Shown: piece after piece, positions 12,191-21,532 of the stretch | How positions within the stretch are numbered: position 1 is the stretch's first letter | Layout: each line of letters begins with the position of its first letter | Source of the DNA: Datura wrightii | Lineage: Eukaryota; Streptophyta; Magnoliopsida; Solanales; Solanaceae | NCBI GenBank assembly: GCA_035772735.1 | Contig: JASDFA010000002.1 | Location: 39,080,501-39,144,500 of the forward strand | Length of the DNA: 64,000 nt | Direction: 5' to 3' | Made by a program: the position numbers and the translations under genes | Notes under the pieces: generated by a model | Seen by the model: only the letters and a program-made list of their open reading frames with translations | Told to the model about the DNA's origin: nothing | The model's database searches: none

Positions 12191-12312
12191 TTCGACAGGT
12201 TACTTCGTCCAATCTTTTCCCGGGCCTTTCTTTAGCACGTATGGCTTTCAAATATGCTTAACCAACGTGCGAATAGGCCATCTATGTGTCGGGAATCTTA
12301 CGGGGTATAACA

Positions 12313-12317
12313 AATTT
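12313..12317. repeat. Right target site duplication of T1 (AATTT)
   Basis: Matches 1,905-1,909. The virus sequence resumes immediately after it. Confidence 0.93.
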
Positions 12318-12640
12318 TGTTTTGAATTTTAGTCTTGGGAAGAACTCAATTGTTATCGGATATTTTGGGATGACCGTGGTTGTCAGGATTCCATTTGATG
12401 CGGTGTTGAAGTTCTTGAAATGGGAAATTCATTGATCATCAGGAAGTACCATTGGATTAATCAATGATGAGGCTGCACTACTATCCATGAATGCGATGAA
12501 CCGAATTGGCTTATCCCATTTGGACGGATAAACATTTAGTTGGACCTGAGGAGTATTGATAATGTTGTTGATTTCCTCAGCCTCTGAAATCTGGTAATGG
12601 TGATGCCGATGTTCTTCATATACTTCCATGGAGGAAAGAG
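12318..12640 (-). pseudogene. Endogenous caulimovirid copy I, aspartic protease (5' part)
   Basis: A retroviral-type aspartic protease segment. The active-site region reads FMDSSAASSL, with the DSS codons at 12,477-12,485, whereas copy II has the canonical DTG. The Gly is therefore replaced. The rest of the protease lies beyond T1, at 1,909-1,800. In caulimovirids this enzyme processes the polyprotein. It is inactive here by both the substitution and the insertion. Confidence 0.8.
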
Positions 12641-13590
12641 TGTCCTCTGACGACTTATCTTTTGCTGAAAGGACTGACTCCAGATCATTGTCCCTGACAT
12701 CAGCGTATTCTTCTATTTTGATACGAATCCAGATAGACCTTTATCTTGAGGACAGTCTTTTGCAAAGTGTCCGATCTTGTGGAAGATGAATCATCTATCA
12801 TTCCTCTGGAACCTTCCTGGATGCTTTCTCCTGAAGTATTTTGTTCACCTAGTGTATTTGGATCTTCCTCCAGTATGCTTTGGCCATTTGAACTTCTTGT
12901 ATTTCATGTATCTGCTTTGCATTCGAGCATGGCAAGAGCAACTGGACCCGGTGATTAGGTCAGTCTTGCTGCAAGCTTTATCAAGGGCTGGATTGTTGTG
13001 CATGATCTGCTTCAGAACAAATCTTTTTGTATAGATGTCTTCTAGCGCAATGAAAATTGCTTGCCTTATGTAGCCAACTTGAGAGATTTTGATTCGCTGG
13101 AACTTTTCCTCAATAAGCGTCATGGTTCGTCCTGCTAACATGTTTGGCAAGGATGAAATAAAGGCTTGCTTCAAACTGGCGTCTCCACCAAGTTTAAAGT
13201 ATATTTTTGCCATTTTTTGGAAATGAATATCAATGACATCTTAGTCGAATGATACGCGTTTCATCTCGAAGAATTGTCTTCGTAGCTTTTCTTTCCTTTG
13301 GCCTATATCTCCACAAAAGACTTCATGCAGGATTCTTATGCTGAACGCAAAGTCTTGGGACGTGAGAAAAGTATTCTTGTCATACATCCCCTATGCGATC
13401 CACCAATCTCTAAGGATGCCGGAGAACCTTGATGTGAACTCTAACAGGATTAGATATTTCTCTCGCTTTACCAAGTGTTTCGTTACCATCCAAGTAAGGA
13501 AATCTTGGATCCTTTGTGTCCATTTCTAAACCTTGCATCTTCGAGAGTGAAAGTGTGGAATCCATTTCCAACCGATTTTGACGTTGGTTG
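12641..13590 (-). pseudogene. Endogenous caulimovirid copy I, capsid protein with ruined zinc knuckle
   Basis: The capsid region includes KYFKLGGDASLKQ-like sequence in the segment 13,213-12,845 and a basic SCSCHARMQSRYMKYKKFKWPK stretch preceding the nucleic-acid-binding knuckle. The CCHC motif near 12,755-12,795 has lost its first two cysteines: TGA and TTC occur where copy II has Cys codons. Only the H and last C remain. The segment upstream (13,590-13,214) is in several frames and corresponds to 18,495-18,080 of copy II. Capsid identity rests on the position before the CCHC and protease, as in other caulimovirids. Confidence 0.72.
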
Positions 13591-14990
13591 TTATGGTCTC
13601 CTTTTCAGAATTGGGTCTTTTGTTATCCTGTCTTGATAATCATCGACTACAGAAACTTCTAGTTCTCTTGGTCGGTTCATGTATATCAGTGGATTGTCTT
13701 CCTCAGAGGTGTCTAGTGAGAGATCCTCACTTGCCTTAATCTCCATTTCTTCAGTTTCATTAGTAGGATCGCTGTCTGTTGTCTCTTCCATACTGGATCC
13801 TGTGCTATCATTCTCGTTTAATCCATAGAGTTTCAGAACAACTTGATCTGAGATCATCAAGTCTTATGGATCTGGCTCCTTTGAACTTTCTCCAACCTCT
13901 TTCCTTCTTTTGGCCTGCTTTTCTGCTGTAAGGGCATCTTTTCTTTCAAACCCATTTTGCAATGTCAAACTCAGTTTCCTCTTTGGGTTTTTTAGGATAA
14001 GGTGTGGGTTTATACGGAGTGAAAGGAGAGGTAGTACCTGGACGGGCCAATTTAGGTGGTGAGTATGTCTGTGACAACATAGGGAAAAAGGAGGATTTTG
14101 GAGAGTAGCTATGGGTTCTTTGTGGCTCAAAAGGTCCATGTCTTGGTAGTTTGATTTGTTCTTTGATGTCATCCATTTCCTTATATTGCTGTGAAAAGAA
14201 GTGGAAAAGTGAAGTGCCTGGTGGAAAGATCTCATACTGCATATTCTGCAGTCGTAGTTCCAGGGCTCATATAAGACCGACATGTTGATTGGATGACTGT
14301 TCCACTTTCTTCTCAATGCTCTCCACCTTGCTCATCATCTTAGTCTGTGTATGAGCAGCGTTTTTAAGGGAAGTACCAATGTTGGTCAGTACCTTGTTTT
14401 GGAAAATTGCATTCTCTGATTGCCAGTTGATGGTAACCTCAATATCATTGGTAGTTGGCTTTTCTCCAGTTGGCAACATAACATTTTTCTTTTGTATTTT
14501 TGGTGCATGGCTTACACCATCCTTTTCAAAGGGTTGTCGTGATAGGAATTCTGGAGTATGGATAGAGCTAGATGGACTCATCATGAAGATTTGAGGGTTG
14601 TGAGGTTTTTTAGCTGGAGTAGGTAGAGTTGGCCAATCTTGGGGTTTATAGGAGACAAGGAATTCATATTTTCCTGGACGGCTAAGGGAACCGATAGATG
14701 GATTCCTATCTTCATATCGCTTATGGAATTCCTTTTCAGAGCATCTCCCTTCTTCTTTTTGGGTTTGACCTTCTTCTCTATATATTCAACTTCATCCTCC
14801 AGACATTCTTGGCGGTCACATTCGATATCCCAAGGGAAGTGCCCAGTGAGGGGACATTTGAACCATCTTATGTCACGACCTTTATGATTGAACTGTTTGA
14901 TCCAATCATGTTCACTCATGACAGCTGAAAGGCTCCAAAATGGATCCTCTTCATCTTCAAATAGAGGTTCGGATGTAGGTTGGTACATCT
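13591..14990 (-). pseudogene. Endogenous caulimovirid copy I, central polyprotein region
   Basis: Between the movement and capsid domains. The segments are an acidic/Trp-containing piece (14,988-14,600, with the HDWIKQFNHKGRDIRWF stretch and Cys/His residues), a helical coiled-coil-like piece (14,584-14,267), a Pro/Ser-rich piece (14,242-13,946) and an acidic piece (13,860-13,591, Glu/Asp/Thr-rich). Broken by at least three frame changes. Petuvirus-like polyproteins carry an unassigned linker here, and I cannot assign a function. All parts have a close counterpart in copy II. Confidence 0.65.
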
Positions 14991-15060
14991 GAAGAGAAAA
15001 GGTTGTGCTATTTGGTTTTTTGAGATGAGAGTGGTCAAAGCTTATGGCTACAGTTTTATC

Positions 15061-15668
15061 CTATTTTTTGATAAAGATTGTTTCTGTGGATCGAAGAGGT
15101 TCAATAGGAGGTTCTCTCATCCGCTCAGAATTTGTAACCCATGAGTCAGGAAGAATTTTGACAAGCTCTTCCGTTGGTATTTTTCTGGGTATTCGGGTGC
15201 ATGTGGTAGTTCCATTGGTGGCATCTATATGTAGCAGTAAAGCATCATCTCCACCCGAAAATGAAAGATCCATGACATGGTTCTGAACTCGCCAAGATAT
15301 TTAGTAGTGAAGAGTTTCCTGAATAGCATCTCTAGCTTGCAGAGCTCCCTGTATTTGGACTTGGATCTTTAAGACTTCTGTAAGATGTGGGTCACTTAGG
15401 GACATGTTGAAGTTCGGATATAAAGTGACAAAAACTGTCCCAGCATTCAAGGTGACCTCAGTTGTACCCAAATTTGCATGTTGGTACTCCCAGTATCGAG
15501 TATCAAGGAGTGAAAGGCATGCAACAACAAGTTGGCCTTTCCTTCCATGATATGACAAGGCGATTCAGACAACACCAAAATGAATATGGGTGAATCCGTG
15601 ACTTTTCTATTGCTTTGGAAAATCATCGGGAATCTGCAAGGTGACAAACTGTTCTTCTTGAGTAGCAA
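15061..15668 (-). pseudogene. Endogenous caulimovirid copy I, movement protein (30K superfamily)
   Basis: The segment around 15,560-15,301 has LLDTRYWEYQHANLGTTEV, then NAGTVFVTLYPNFNMSLSD. This is the Asp-Arg core and the beta-strand pattern of caulimovirid cell-to-cell movement proteins, which modify plasmodesmata. The domain is split over two frames (overlap 15,447-15,558), and a further piece lies at 15,273-15,061. It sits at the polyprotein N-terminus, which fits petuvirus/florendovirus-like order. Copy II lacks this domain entirely. Confidence 0.75.
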
Positions 15669-16029
15669 GAATAAGATACTGATCGAGTTTCAAAGCAGCA
15701 ACATATTCCTTTACTCCTTTTGGTTTATGTTGGACCAAAGAACGAATTTGTAACCATGGATTGATTGTCTTTTTGGCAAAGGAAGAATAAGAATTTAGGA
15801 GAGGCAAGTATGTACTGGACACTTTATTTTCATCTAGCAGTATATCTACTTCATAAAGATAGTCATATTTACAAGATAGAGTTTTACTATGAGTAGTATA
15901 CATAGGTACTTTGGTGATGGATTTACAAAGACTCGATGACGACGACGACGACGACGAAGAAGAAGAAGAAGAAGAAGAAGAAGAAGAAGAAGAAGAATAT
16001 TTACAAGGACTGGACGTAGACTCATTCAT
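15669..16029 (-). pseudogene. Endogenous caulimovirid copy I, polyprotein N-terminus with poly-serine tract
   Basis: An ATG at 16,029-16,027 opens a 140-codon frame beginning MNESTSSPCKYS. It is followed by an uninterrupted serine run from a trinucleotide repeat, then a segment leading into the movement domain. The start is preferred because it is the first ATG after the PBS-like leader and is in frame with the domain. The serine run has probably been lengthened by repeat slippage after integration. Confidence 0.6.
15935..15998. repeat. (GAC)n(GAA)n microsatellite
   Basis: About six GAC then about a dozen GAA units on the + strand, encoding poly-Ser on the minus strand. Confidence 0.95.
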
Positions 16030-16250
16030 AACTATTCAAACTGCTCCTCCCACCAAAAGGACATGGTTCTGGCTCTAATACAAAATATGGGGTAAGACAG
16101 GGTGAGGAAACGGCGGGCAAGGAGGCGAGATTGCAGGCACAATAGTTTTCCTACGAAAGGTGACTGGGCTTCACATCCCAAAGGATGGCTTGCCACGAAA
16201 CCCGACTTCAACATTCCAGAAGACGGCTTGCCAAGTCAGTCAAACAGTAA
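16030..16250 (-). other. Caulimovirid copy I leader / intergenic region
   Basis: Non-coding stretch between the copy II RT break and the copy I start codon. It includes the PBS-like site. A 60-codon open stretch here is not credible as a gene. Confidence 0.55.
16070..16083 (-). other. Degraded caulimovirid primer binding site
   Basis: Minus strand TTGTATTAGAGCCA, two differences from the tRNA-Met-complementary TGGTATCAGAGCCA used by caulimovirids, 40 bases before the first ATG. Confidence 0.65.
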
Positions 16251-17100
16251 ATTTCATCAGAGAGCATAACTCCATTTGCTCTTACTACATCATGAAAATG
16301 ATGGAGTAAGGCAAAGTGTTCCTCCATAGTATCATTGAACAATAGGATATAGTCAATGTATACTAGTGAAGTGTGGAGGATAGGTTGAATGATCTTGATC
16401 ATGGCTTTTTGGAACAGAGAGGGTGCAGGTTTCAACCCAAATGGCATAACCTTCCATTGAAAGTGTTGGTCAGGAATGCAAAATCCTGGTTTTGCTCTTT
16501 CCTCAGGATGTACCCAATTGCCAAAATCTAGATTTGAGATCAAACTTGAAAAAATATCTAGGTTTGGCTAAGTGTGAAAATAGGGTTAGCCTATTTGGTA
16601 TAGGGAATTTATCATCTTGGAGGAAATGATTGAGTGGCTGGTAGTTTATGACAAATCTGAGTTTACCTCTTGTATGCTCAGCTCTCTTGTTGACATAGAA
16701 AGCTTCACATGCCCATTGAGAATTAGAAGACTTGATCAGTCCAAACTCCATGAGTTCAGCGCACGCCTTCTTTGCAAGCTAAAGGTGCTCTGGATTCATG
16801 CCAGAGTGGATTGCCTTGGTTGGGTTTATATTTTCATTCTTATTGAATGGGAGTTTGATGAAGAATTCTTCATTTAGCCAGAGTGGGTTGCGACATTTCT
16901 TTATGAACTCCTTATGAGATTCAGCACATCAATGTTCCATCAACTTTTGCTCGATTTCTCTGATCTGTTCATCTTCAGTGATCTTGAATAAGCGTGAGAC
17001 TTTTAAGTATGGCTTGAACTGCTTTTTGAACACTATTACATAGGCTCCAATGTGGAGTCTATCCTTGAGTTGTATGAAGATATCATCTGATTATGAGATC
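16246..17100 (-). pseudogene. Endogenous caulimovirid copy II, protease-RT linker and truncated reverse transcriptase
   Basis: RT fingers/palm: GLIKSSNSQWACEAFYVNK at 16,751 downward, KLRFVINYQP, and VMPFGLKPAPSLFQKAM at about 16,440. The catalytic box is YIDY (16,349-16,360) instead of YIDD, so the second Asp is lost. Homology to copy I stops after the VRANGVMLS segment at about 16,250, and the sequence runs directly into the copy I leader. The thumb and RNase H are absent. Interrupted by a frame change near 16,510-16,550. Confidence 0.82.
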
Positions 17101-17420
17101 CTTTCATGGGACATCTGACCCTAACAATTTTGTTCTGAATTTTAGTCCTAGGAAGAACTCAATTGTTATCAGATGTTTTGTGATGACCGTGGTTGTCAGG
17201 ATTCCATTTGATTCGGTGTTGAATTTCTTGAAATGGGAAATCCATTGATCATCAGGAAGTACTGTTGGATTCATCAATGATGAGGCTGCGCCAGTATCCA
17301 TGAATGAAATGACCCGAATTGGCTTATCCCATTTGGACAGATAAACATTCAGTTGGACCTGAGGAATATTGATAATGCTGTCGATTTCCTCAACCTATGA
17401 AATCTAGTAATGGTCATGCC
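17101..17420 (-). pseudogene. Endogenous caulimovirid copy II, aspartic protease
   Basis: Protease with the canonical active site DTG (17,290-17,298) within FMDTGAASSLM. It continues uninterrupted through the position where copy I was hit by T1 (about 17,130). The 5' side of the frame has a stop near 17,395. This copy serves as the empty-site reference for the T1 insertion. Confidence 0.8.
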
Positions 17421-17525
17421 TATATTCTTCATATACTTCCATGGAGAAAAAAGTGCCCTCTGACGGCTCATCTTCTACTGAAAGGACTGATTCCATATCA
17501 TTGTCCCTGATATCAGCGTATTCTT

Positions 17526-18495
17526 CTATTTCGGTAAGAATCCGGATAGACCTTTTAGCTTAAGGACATATCTTTGTGAAGTGTCCGATCTTGTGGCAGA
17601 TGAAGCATCTATCATTCTTCTAGAACCTGCCTGGACGCTTTCTCCGGAAGTATTTTGTTCGCCTGGTGTATGTGGATCTTTCTCCAGTAGGCTTTGGCCA
17701 TTTGAACTTCTTGTATTTCTTGTATCTGCTTTTCCTTCGAGCATGGCAAGAGCAACTGGACCCGGTGATTAGTTCAGTCTTGTTGCAAACTTTATCAAGG
17801 GCTGGATTATTGTGCATGATCTTCTTCAGAACAGGTCTTTTTGTGCGGATATCTTCTAGTGCCATGAAAATTTCTTACCTTATGTAGCCAACTTGAGGGA
17901 TTGTGATTGATTGGAACTTTTCCTCAATAATCGCCATGGTTCGTCCTGCTAACATCTTTGGCAAGGATGAAATAAAGACCTGCTTCAAACTGGCGTCTCC
18001 ACCAAGTTCAAGGTATATTTTTGCCATCTTCTGAAAATGAATATCAATGACATATCTGTCGAATGATATGTATTTCATCTCGAAGAATTGTCTTCATAGC
18101 TTTTCTTGCCTCTGGCCTATGTCTCCACAAAAGACTTCATGCAGGATTCTGATGTTGAAAGCAAAGTCTTGGGACATGAGGAAAGTATTCTTGTCATACA
18201 TCCCCAGTGCGATCCACCAATCTCTAAGGATGCCGGAGAACCTTGATGTGAACTTTGACAGGATTAGATACTTCTCCCGTTGTACCAAGTGTTTCGTTAC
18301 CATCCAAGTAAGAAAATCTTGGATCCTTTGTGGCCAATTTGAAACCTTGACATCATCGAGAGTGAAAGTGTGGAATCCAGTTCTAACCGATTTTGGCGTT
18401 GGTTGTTCTGGTCTACTTTTCGAAATTGGGTCTTCTGTTATCCCGTCTTGATCATCATCGACTTCAGAAACTTCTGGTTTTCTTGGTCGGTTCAT
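17526..18495 (-). pseudogene. Endogenous caulimovirid copy II, capsid protein with intact CCHC knuckle
   Basis: Upstream frame 18,495-18,094 (WPQRIQDFLTWMVTKHL, FSGILRDWWIALGMYD), then 18,078-17,875 (YLELGGDASLKQVFISSLP), then 17,865-17,620 with the basic region (KKYKKFKWPKPTG). The zinc knuckle CFICHKIGHFTKIC, spacing C-x2-C-x4-H-x4-C, is complete at about 17,565-17,610, though a stop precedes it. The tryptophan-rich DWWIALG segment resembles the gag-like capsid fold of caulimovirids. It is split by two frameshifts. Confidence 0.78.
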
Positions 18496-19655
18496 GTATA
18501 TCGGTGGATTGTCTTCCTCGGAGGTGTCTAGTGAGAGATCCTCACTTGACTCAATCTCCCTTTCTTTAGTTTCGAAATTTTCTGTTGTCTCTTCAGTGCT
18601 GGATCCTGTGCTATCATTTTCGTCTAAGTCATAGAGATCATCAAGTTTTCTAGATCTGGCTCCTTTGAACTTTCTCCAACCTCTTTCCTTATTTTGGCCT
18701 GCTTTTCTGCTGCAAGGGCATCTTTACATTCCCAAACCCATTTCGCAATGTAAAACTCAGTTTCCTCTTTGGGTTTTTGAGGATAAGGTGTGGGTTCATA
18801 TGGAGTGAAAGGAGAGGTAGTACCTGGACGGGCCAATTTAAGTGGTGAGTATGTCTGTGACGACATAGGGAAAAAGGAGAATTTTGGAGAGTGGCTTTGG
18901 GTTCTTTGTGGCTCAAAAGGTCCATGTCTTAGGTGTTTGATTTGCACTTTGATGTCAACCATTTCCTTCTGTTGTTTTGAAAAGAAGTGGAAAAGTGAAA
19001 TGCCTGGTGGACAGATCTCATACTGCATATTCTGCAGTCATAGTTCCAGGGCTCGGATAAGACCGACATGTTAATTGGATGTCTGTTCCACTTTCTTCTC
19101 AATGCTTTCCACCTTTCTCATCATCTTAGTTTGTGTGTGAGCAACGTTCTTGAGGGAAGTGCCGATGTTGGTCAGCACCTTGTTCTGGAAGATTGCATTC
19201 TCTGATTGCCAGTTGATGGTAGCCTTAATATCACTAGTAGGTGGCTTTTATCCAGTTTGCAACACAAAATCTTTCTTTGGTATTTTTGGTGCATGGCTTA
19301 CACCATCATTTTCAAAGGGCTGTTGTGATGGGAATTCTGGAGTATCGCTAGAGCTAGATAGACTCATCATGAAGATTTGAGGGTTGTGAGGTTTTTTAGC
19401 TGGAGTAGGTAGAGTCGGCCAATCTTGGGTTTGTAGGAGACAAGAAATTCATATTTTCCTAGATGGCTAAAGGAATCGATATATGGATTCCCATCTTCAT
19501 ATCGCTTACAAAATTCCTTTTCAGAGCATCTCCCCTTCTTCTTTTTGGGTTTGACCTTCTTCTCTATATATTCAACTTCATCCTCCAGACATTCTTGGCG
19601 GTCACATTCGATATCCCAAGGGCAGTGCCCGGTGAAGGGACATTCTCCCAATCCT
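18496..19655 (-). pseudogene. Endogenous caulimovirid copy II, central polyprotein region
   Basis: Counterpart of 13,591-14,860: an acidic linker (to 18,610), a Pro-rich segment (19,028-18,624), a helical segment (about 19,350-19,060) and a Lys-rich Cys/His segment (19,651-19,367). Homology to copy I ends near 19,655, exactly where a copia remnant begins, so the movement domain is missing. Confidence 0.7.
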
Positions 19656-20110
19656 TCATATTAAAATGTGAGCACAACTACTCCTTAACAGAATGTAACA
19701 TACTGACATTTATTTCTATGAACAAAATATCATAACGTAAAACACCTAAAACGCAACTTTATATCCATCCCATTTTTTTTATAGATGTAGGAATTGTTAT
19801 CATATTGATCAAAGTCAAAACTCTTAATCGATTTGTCAGAACAAATATTCTATTCCCTAGATGCTTGTTTTAATCCATAAATAAATTTTTTTAGTTTACA
19901 CAACATGTGTTCATTTTCACTTTTCGTGAAACCATCTAGTTGTTCCGTATAGATGCACTCATCAAGGCTTCCATTAAGAAAAGGCGTCTTGACATCCATT
20001 TGCCAAATTTCATAATCATAACAAGTAAGAATAGGTAAGGATTCCGGTTCTTTTTTTACCACACTATTTTGTTGTAGTATTCCTGGAGTAGACAATTGAG
20101 ATTTTATTCC
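19656..20110 (-). pseudogene. Ty1/copia remnant: integrase tail fused to reverse transcriptase
   Basis: The copia RT motif WQMDVKTPFLNGSLDE is followed by LCKLKKFIYGLKQASRE, then, in a frame with stops, FDQYDNNSYIYKK and a decayed VFYVMIF where YVDDIL is expected (about 19,720). Upstream, the integrase signature LSTPGILQQNSV joins RT within about 15 residues, so the integrase C-terminus and RT N-terminus (several hundred residues) were deleted. The element is cut off at about 19,656 by caulimovirid copy II. Confidence 0.8.
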
Positions 20111-20499
20111 ATAATTTGCTAAGCATTAATGAATTTTGTAGAAAGACATTCACCACCACGATTAGATTGCAATAATTTAGTATGTTTATCATATCGTTTC
20201 TCTATTATTATCTTAAAATCTTTAAAATTCTCAAAGCATTCAGACTTATGGTACAATAAATAAATATAACTATATGATAATTAATCATCTATGAAAGTCA
20301 CAAGATACTCAAAATCACCTCTTGCTTGTATATCCATAGGATCACACAAATCAGAATGTATTAATTCCAACTTGACACTAGCTTTATTTCTCTTTGAAGG
20401 AAAATGTCTCGTAGTCAAATTTCCTTCTAAACAGGATCCGCATATTAACAGCGCTTCCACTTTCAATAAACTCAAAGGTCCATAAAAAATCAACCTCAA
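20110..20499 (-). pseudogene. Ty1/copia remnant: integrase core
   Basis: LELIHSDLCDPMDIQARGDF (first Asp) and YLVTFIDD are followed, after a stop, by a YSYIYLLYHKSE and RYDKHTKLLQSNRGGEC stretch (second Asp region, DRGGE degraded to NRGGE). Typical copia integrase core that inserts the cDNA. Broken by a stop near 20,281 and others. Confidence 0.82.
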
Positions 20500-20630
20500 A
20501 ATTCTATTTAGATTTATATGATCTAGGCAAAGGTATCATAAATAAGTCTCACTGAATTCTAAAATACATTTTCTTTTATGTGATAGATTCATGTTTTATT
20601 TAATTCTTTTATTTGTAGCACATTAGGAGA

Positions 20631-20822
20631 TTAGTCAAGTGCAAAAAGATCATGCACTTTAGCAACAATGTAGATAAAATACTTATTATGCTTAATAAAA
20701 GTAGATTTATTACCAAAATAAATATTATAACCAACATTCATTATTTTTGAAACTGAAATAAAATTTCTTCTAATGAAAGGTACATAGAGAACGTCTTTTA
20801 GTACTAAAAACTCAAGGTACAT
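20631..20822 (-). pseudogene. Ty1/copia remnant: GAG-pre-integrase region
   Basis: LVLKDVLYVPFIRRNFISVSK is the hallmark leading into integrase in copia polyproteins (usual form LYVPSLRRNLISVS). Confidence 0.82.
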
Positions 20823-20891
20823 AGAGAACGTCCTTTAGTACTAAAACTCTATCACTACTAAATGAAGTACTAATATTTTCTAATGCTAAAT

Positions 20892-21101
20892 CTAGTACTG
20901 ATTCATGATTGGCTTAAAAAGTACAAACTTCATTCTCACCTTATTGCTTGTTACCTGAAAATCCTGCAAGGTAGTGTAGATATGATTAGTGACTCTTGAA
21001 TCTATAGTCCAAAATATTATAGAAACAACCGTTAAACAAGTTTCAATGATATTTAAATTTGAATTACCTTGCTTATTCAATTTTCCAAATAACAAAGACA
21101 T
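20892..21101 (-). pseudogene. Ty1/copia remnant: protease
   Basis: FWTIDSRVTNHIYTTLQDF matches the copia protease region W-I-[LI]-DSGAT-H, with DSG changed to DSR. Inactive. Confidence 0.72.
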
Positions 21102-21112
21102 TATTTTTTGTG

Positions 21113-21532
21113 ATGCCTAGGCTGCTTTTGGTGAAAACATTCTTCCTTAGGTTTTGTCACATAAGCAGCCACACCTTTAGGTCCTAAAACCTTGTGAAAT
21201 CTTTTCTTTTTCACCACCTTTCATCTTTGAAAATGAAGCTTTCTCAATATTCAGTGCCACAATCGGAGCTTGTTATTTGATAATAGATTCTGCCGGTTGC
21301 AACTTATTCAATAATTTCGCTAGTGACAGATCCATTTTTTATATTATAGTTCACGATAAATTACTGAAAACTATCAAGAAAGTCGATATGACCATGTCAA
21401 CTTGATATTCCTTATCAATCACAACTCCAAGGAACTCCATTTCATTTAGAAGAGTCATCATCTTCAGAACATGGTCCCTTACCAATGATCCTTTAGCCAT
21501 TTTTTTCACATCCTGAGCCTGCAACTTGGGCA
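21113..21532 (-). pseudogene. Ty1/copia remnant: gag C-terminal part
   Basis: MAKGSLVRDHVLKMMTLLNEMEFLG and DKEYQVDMVISTF are characteristic of copia gag (UBN2-type). The zinc knuckle expected around 21,120-21,200 is not recognisable. The N-terminal gag half lies on the other side of the inserted LTR, at 23,713-23,850. Confidence 0.82.

Larger units (their letters stand above)
1910..12312 (-). mobile_element. T1: full-length Tekay/Del-type Ty3/gypsy chromovirus, decayed
   Basis: A 10.4-kb LTR retrotransposon on the minus strand: 5' LTR 12,312-9,742, PBS, gag, protease, RT, RNase H, integrase with C-terminal chromodomain, polypurine tract, 3' LTR 4,479-1,910. The chromodomain after integrase and the gag-PR-RT-RH-INT order place it in the chromoviruses, and the sequence style fits Tekay/Del. 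It sits in the protease of the endogenous caulimovirid with a perfect 5-bp target duplication. The two LTRs differ by roughly 15 of the first 200 bases at the + strand left end and less elsewhere (counted by eye), so the insertion is not recent. Coding regions carry several stops, mostly C-to-T, and the RT catalytic motif is altered. Confidence 0.93.
9742..12312 (-). repeat. T1 5' LTR
   Basis: 2,571 bp, TG...CA ends. In element orientation it starts TGTTATACCCC at 12,312. U3 is short: the TATA box lies only about 230 bp in, so most of the LTR is transcribed R/U5. Two perfect inverted repeats lie just upstream of the TATA box. Confidence 0.93.

Noticed and set aside
15607..16029. Poly-serine protein as a new gene
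   Set aside because: The serine run is a microsatellite within the N-terminus of the viral polyprotein.
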